Assembly: GCA_002691365.1 (NCBI GenBank)
Contig: NZHL01000006.1
Span: forward strand, 23,381-29,061
Direction of reading: 5' to 3'
Length of the DNA: 5,681 bases
Origin: Fidelibacterota bacterium
GTDB lineage: Bacteria > Fidelibacterota > Marinisomatia > Marinisomatales > S15-B10
The position numbers were made by a program, and so were the translations under genes. The notes beneath the pieces were generated by a model. The model ran no database searches and had not been told where the DNA came from. It worked only from the letters and a program-made list of their open reading frames with translations. Position 1 is the stretch's first letter. Each line of letters opens with the position of its first letter. Below are positions 4,617 through 5,681 of the stretch, piece after piece.

Positions 4617-5681
4617 TTATTTATCTTTCATTAAGATAGCTTTTTTAACATCTACAGTTAAAAGACAAAACAAACCAGTAATGAAAAAAAATAAAACAAT
4701 CAAAATACCTGCCCTTTGAGAATTAAAAGTTTTTGTAATTATCCCTAGAAGAAAAGGACCTAAAAAAGATGTAAATTTTCCAGAAAATGTATAGAAGCCA
4801 AAAAATTCATTAGAATATTTCGTTGGTACCATTCTTGCCATTAATGATCTGCTGGAGGATTGATTAGGTCCTGAAAAAATTCCAACCAAAATTCCAGCCA
4901 ACCAAAACATGTTTTTATTTTGCGCACTTATAGCCAGCATCGTTCCAATTATCAAACCAATTAAACTTATTAATATTGTTTTTTTACCGCCAATTTTATC
5001 ATCAATAGGTCCAAAAACTAAAGAACCAATACCTGCGGTTATATTTAAAATAATACCGAATAACATAATTTCAGAAAATGAGAAATTAAAAGTACCTGAT
5101 GCGTAAATAGCTCCAAAAGCAAAAATTGTTACTAAGCCATCATTATAAAAAAGTCTTGCTATCAAAAATTTACTTATTTCTCTGTAATTATTTAAATCAC
5201 TATAGGTAATTTTTAACTGATTAAATGAATCTTTAAATAATTTAAAAAGGTTTTTGTTAAATTTTACTGACTCATCTTTCATAGACAAAATAAAAGGAGA
5301 TGAAAATATTAAAAACCAAAAAGCAACAAGTAGATTTGTAGCTCTTATGTTTTCACCGTTTTTACTAAAACCAAACCATGGGGTTTCAGCTTCAACAAAA
5401 CCAATCATTGCTAAAAACATTACAACTAATCCACCAGCAAATCCTGCAGACCATCCATATCCAGAAATTTTTCCTACTCTATCCATTGATGTGATATCAA
5501 TTAAATACGCATTGTAAAAAACCTGACCTAATTCAAAAGAAACATTCGCTATAATAAATATTAATAAAGCTTCAAAAATCATTCCCTCAGATGGAAAAAA
5601 TAATAAAACAGTTGATAGAAAACCTACAACTGCAGTATAAATCAACATCTTTTTTTTTAACCCGCCTTGATCAACAATGAC
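4617..5681 (-). CDS. UMF1-family (Atg22-like) MFS transporter, N-terminus beyond the right edge
   Basis: This is an integral inner-membrane transporter of the major facilitator superfamily. The frame is open up to the right edge, and the eleven codons before the first visible ATG (5646-5648) read VIVDQGGLKKK, the motif-A loop between helices 2 and 3 of an MFS protein. That ATG is therefore internal, and roughly the first 80-90 residues of a usual 420-450-residue protein are missing. UMF1 hallmarks (numbered from the internal Met) are FYNAYLIDI (44-52), GYGWSAGFAGG (63-73), a second motif A DDKIGGKKT (216-224), GPNQSSSRSLMARMVP (260-275) and EFFGFYTFSGKFTSFLGP (281-298). Several hydrophobic helices lie between these. 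The substrate of bacterial UMF1 proteins is not established; the eukaryotic relative Atg22 exports vacuolar amino acids. An A9 run encodes the KKK. Confidence 0.92.
   Translation of the reverse strand, partial: VIVDQGGLKKKMLIYTAVVGFLSTVLLFFPSEGMIFEALLIFIIANVSFELGQVFYNAYLIDITSMDRVGKISGYGWSAGFAGGLVVMFLAMIGFVEAETPWFGFSKNGENIRATNLLVAFWFLIFSSPFILSMKDESVKFNKNLFKLFKDSFNQLKITYSDLNNYREISKFLIARLFYNDGLVTIFAFGAIYASGTFNFSFSEIMLFGIILNITAGIGSLVFGPIDDKIGGKKTILISLIGLIIGTMLAISAQNKNMFWLAGILVGIFSGPNQSSSRSLMARMVPTKYSNEFFGFYTFSGKFTSFLGPFLLGIITKTFNSQRAGILIVLFFFITGLFCLLTVDVKKAILMKDK

Noticed and set aside
4309..5517. Plus-strand frames opposite the HMA and MFS genes
   Set aside because: Their proline-rich, unrelated translations are typical of the complement of membrane-protein genes; no start signals.
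5646..5648. ATG as start of the MFS gene
   Set aside because: The frame stays open to the window edge and encodes the conserved motif-A loop (VDQGGLKKK) just upstream, so this Met is internal.
5649..5659. A-AAA-AAG slippery heptamer like that of dnaX in the MFS gene
   Set aside because: It simply encodes Lys-Lys-Lys in a conserved loop. I saw no stimulatory structure or useful alternative frame, and the reading frame is intact throughout.
1..5681. CRISPR array, mobile element or defence system
   Set aside because: No repeat-spacer pattern, transposase, integrase, terminal repeats or recognisable defence proteins are present; the genes are housekeeping and transport types.

Overview
This is an AT-rich window (by eye roughly 30% G+C or less), and every gene I can support lies on the minus strand. 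The gene set is ordinary for a planktonic heterotroph. In order from the left edge it holds the N-terminal part of a TRAP-type solute-binding lipoprotein, a DUF805 membrane protein, a tRNA-Met, an Amt ammonium transporter, an M17 leucyl aminopeptidase, a secreted heavy-metal-associated (HMA) protein and most of a UMF1-family MFS transporter. Several traits fit a low-GC marine bacterium of the Bacteroidota/Marinimicrobiota (FCB) group: the Amt subtype, the CX3C variant of the HMA motif, the UMF1 transporter, a tRNA without encoded CCA and a Bacteroidota-like promoter in front of amt. The TRAP transporter and the clear Shine-Dalgarno sites (TAACGGAG before both pepA and the HMA gene, GAGGGG before amt) fit typical Flavobacteriia less well. 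My best guess is Marinimicrobiota (SAR406) or a relative, held at low to moderate confidence.

Layout, read in the direction of transcription (right to left). The MFS gene enters from the right edge and ends at 4617. A 93-bp gap with a possible TATAAT box precedes the HMA gene (4523-4131). A strong intrinsic terminator (4081-4112) follows it. pepA starts only 39 bp past that terminator (4041-2563). A 110-bp gap carries the amt promoter and ribosome binding site, then comes amt (2452-1154), closed by two consecutive hairpins. The 296-bp stretch between amt and the tRNA holds these hairpins plus a pair of GC-rich 12-bp direct repeats and no gene. The tRNA (857-784) is followed by a 96-bp regulatory gap and then by the DUF805-TRAP pair, which are only 4 bp apart and are almost certainly cotranscribed and translationally coupled.

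Functionally these are mostly independent units for nutrient uptake and turnover: ammonium import, organic substrate capture through a TRAP system, and peptide degradation. No glnK/P-II gene accompanies amt in the window. I see no CRISPR array, transposase, integrase, phage or toxin-antitoxin gene, and no convincing undescribed system. The most notable points are the tandem repeat beside the tRNA, the likely TTG start of the TRAP protein, the promoter-less-looking gap before pepA, and operator-like repeats ahead of the DUF805-TRAP pair.
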